Of a stretch of 5,503 bases of DNA, positions 5,496 through 5,503 are shown piece by piece. The position numbers and the translations under genes were made by a program. The notes below the pieces were generated by a model. The model did not search any database and was not told the origin of the DNA. It was given only the letters and a program-made list of their open reading frames with translations. How positions within the stretch are numbered: position 1 is the first letter of the stretch; the number at the start of each line of letters is the position of its first letter. This DNA comes from Simkania sp. (GTDB lineage Bacteria > Chlamydiota > Chlamydiia > Chlamydiales > Simkaniaceae): the NCBI GenBank assembly GCA_028281425.1, contig JANQJX010000110.1, positions 1 to 5,503 of the forward strand, given 5' to 3'.

Positions 5496-5503
5496 ATCAG
5501 AGA

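Noticed and set aside
1..5503. CRISPR arrays, tRNA or rRNA genes, riboswitches
   Set aside because: No regularly spaced repeats, cloverleaf or known RNA motifs were seen on either strand.

Overview
The window looks like an accessory stretch of an AT-rich genome, most likely from an environmental (chlamydia-like) member of the Chlamydiota. This rests on a combination of features: a glycine-rich, cysteine-containing autotransporter, a TcdA/TcdB-type sugar transferase, and decayed mobile-element genes. No single marker proves the phylum. The autotransporter segment is visibly richer in G+C than the glycosyltransferase and the intergenic DNA after it.

Layout, left to right. Bases 1-2177 (+) hold the 3' part of a large autotransporter (type V secretion). 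The visible passenger is glycine-rich and then beta-helical, followed by a helical linker and a C-terminal beta-barrel that ends in phenylalanine. Shortly downstream, on the same strand, is a DXD-type glycosyltransferase (best start 2324, end 3334) with an N-terminal signal-like segment. Bases 3335-3754 hold no intact gene. This gap contains a 15-bp inverted repeat with its arms 126 nt apart, one copy of a 21-bp repeat, and short coding-like fragments on the minus strand. A minus-strand pair follows: a DnaQ-like DEDDh exonuclease (4722 to 4141), whose stop codon overlaps the start of a small cupin protein (4144 to 3755). Both have unusual active sites: the exonuclease lacks the last acidic residue of its third motif, and the cupin lacks the usual metal-binding histidines.

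Bases 4723-5503 are a mobile-element graveyard. They contain a frameshifted fragment of an IS982-like transposase (minus strand) beside the C-terminal catalytic end of a tyrosine recombinase (plus strand). The second copy of the 21-bp repeat lies at the join between these two fragments, so the two copies bracket the exonuclease-cupin pair.

How the genes may work together (inference): the autotransporter and glycosyltransferase are adjacent and co-oriented, so they could form a surface adhesin with a modifying enzyme, or two independent host-interaction factors. The exonuclease and cupin are almost certainly co-translated. I do not see a complete, demonstrably new system. The best leads are the autotransporter/glycosyltransferase pair, the coupled exonuclease/cupin pair with altered active sites, and the repeats that frame the latter.
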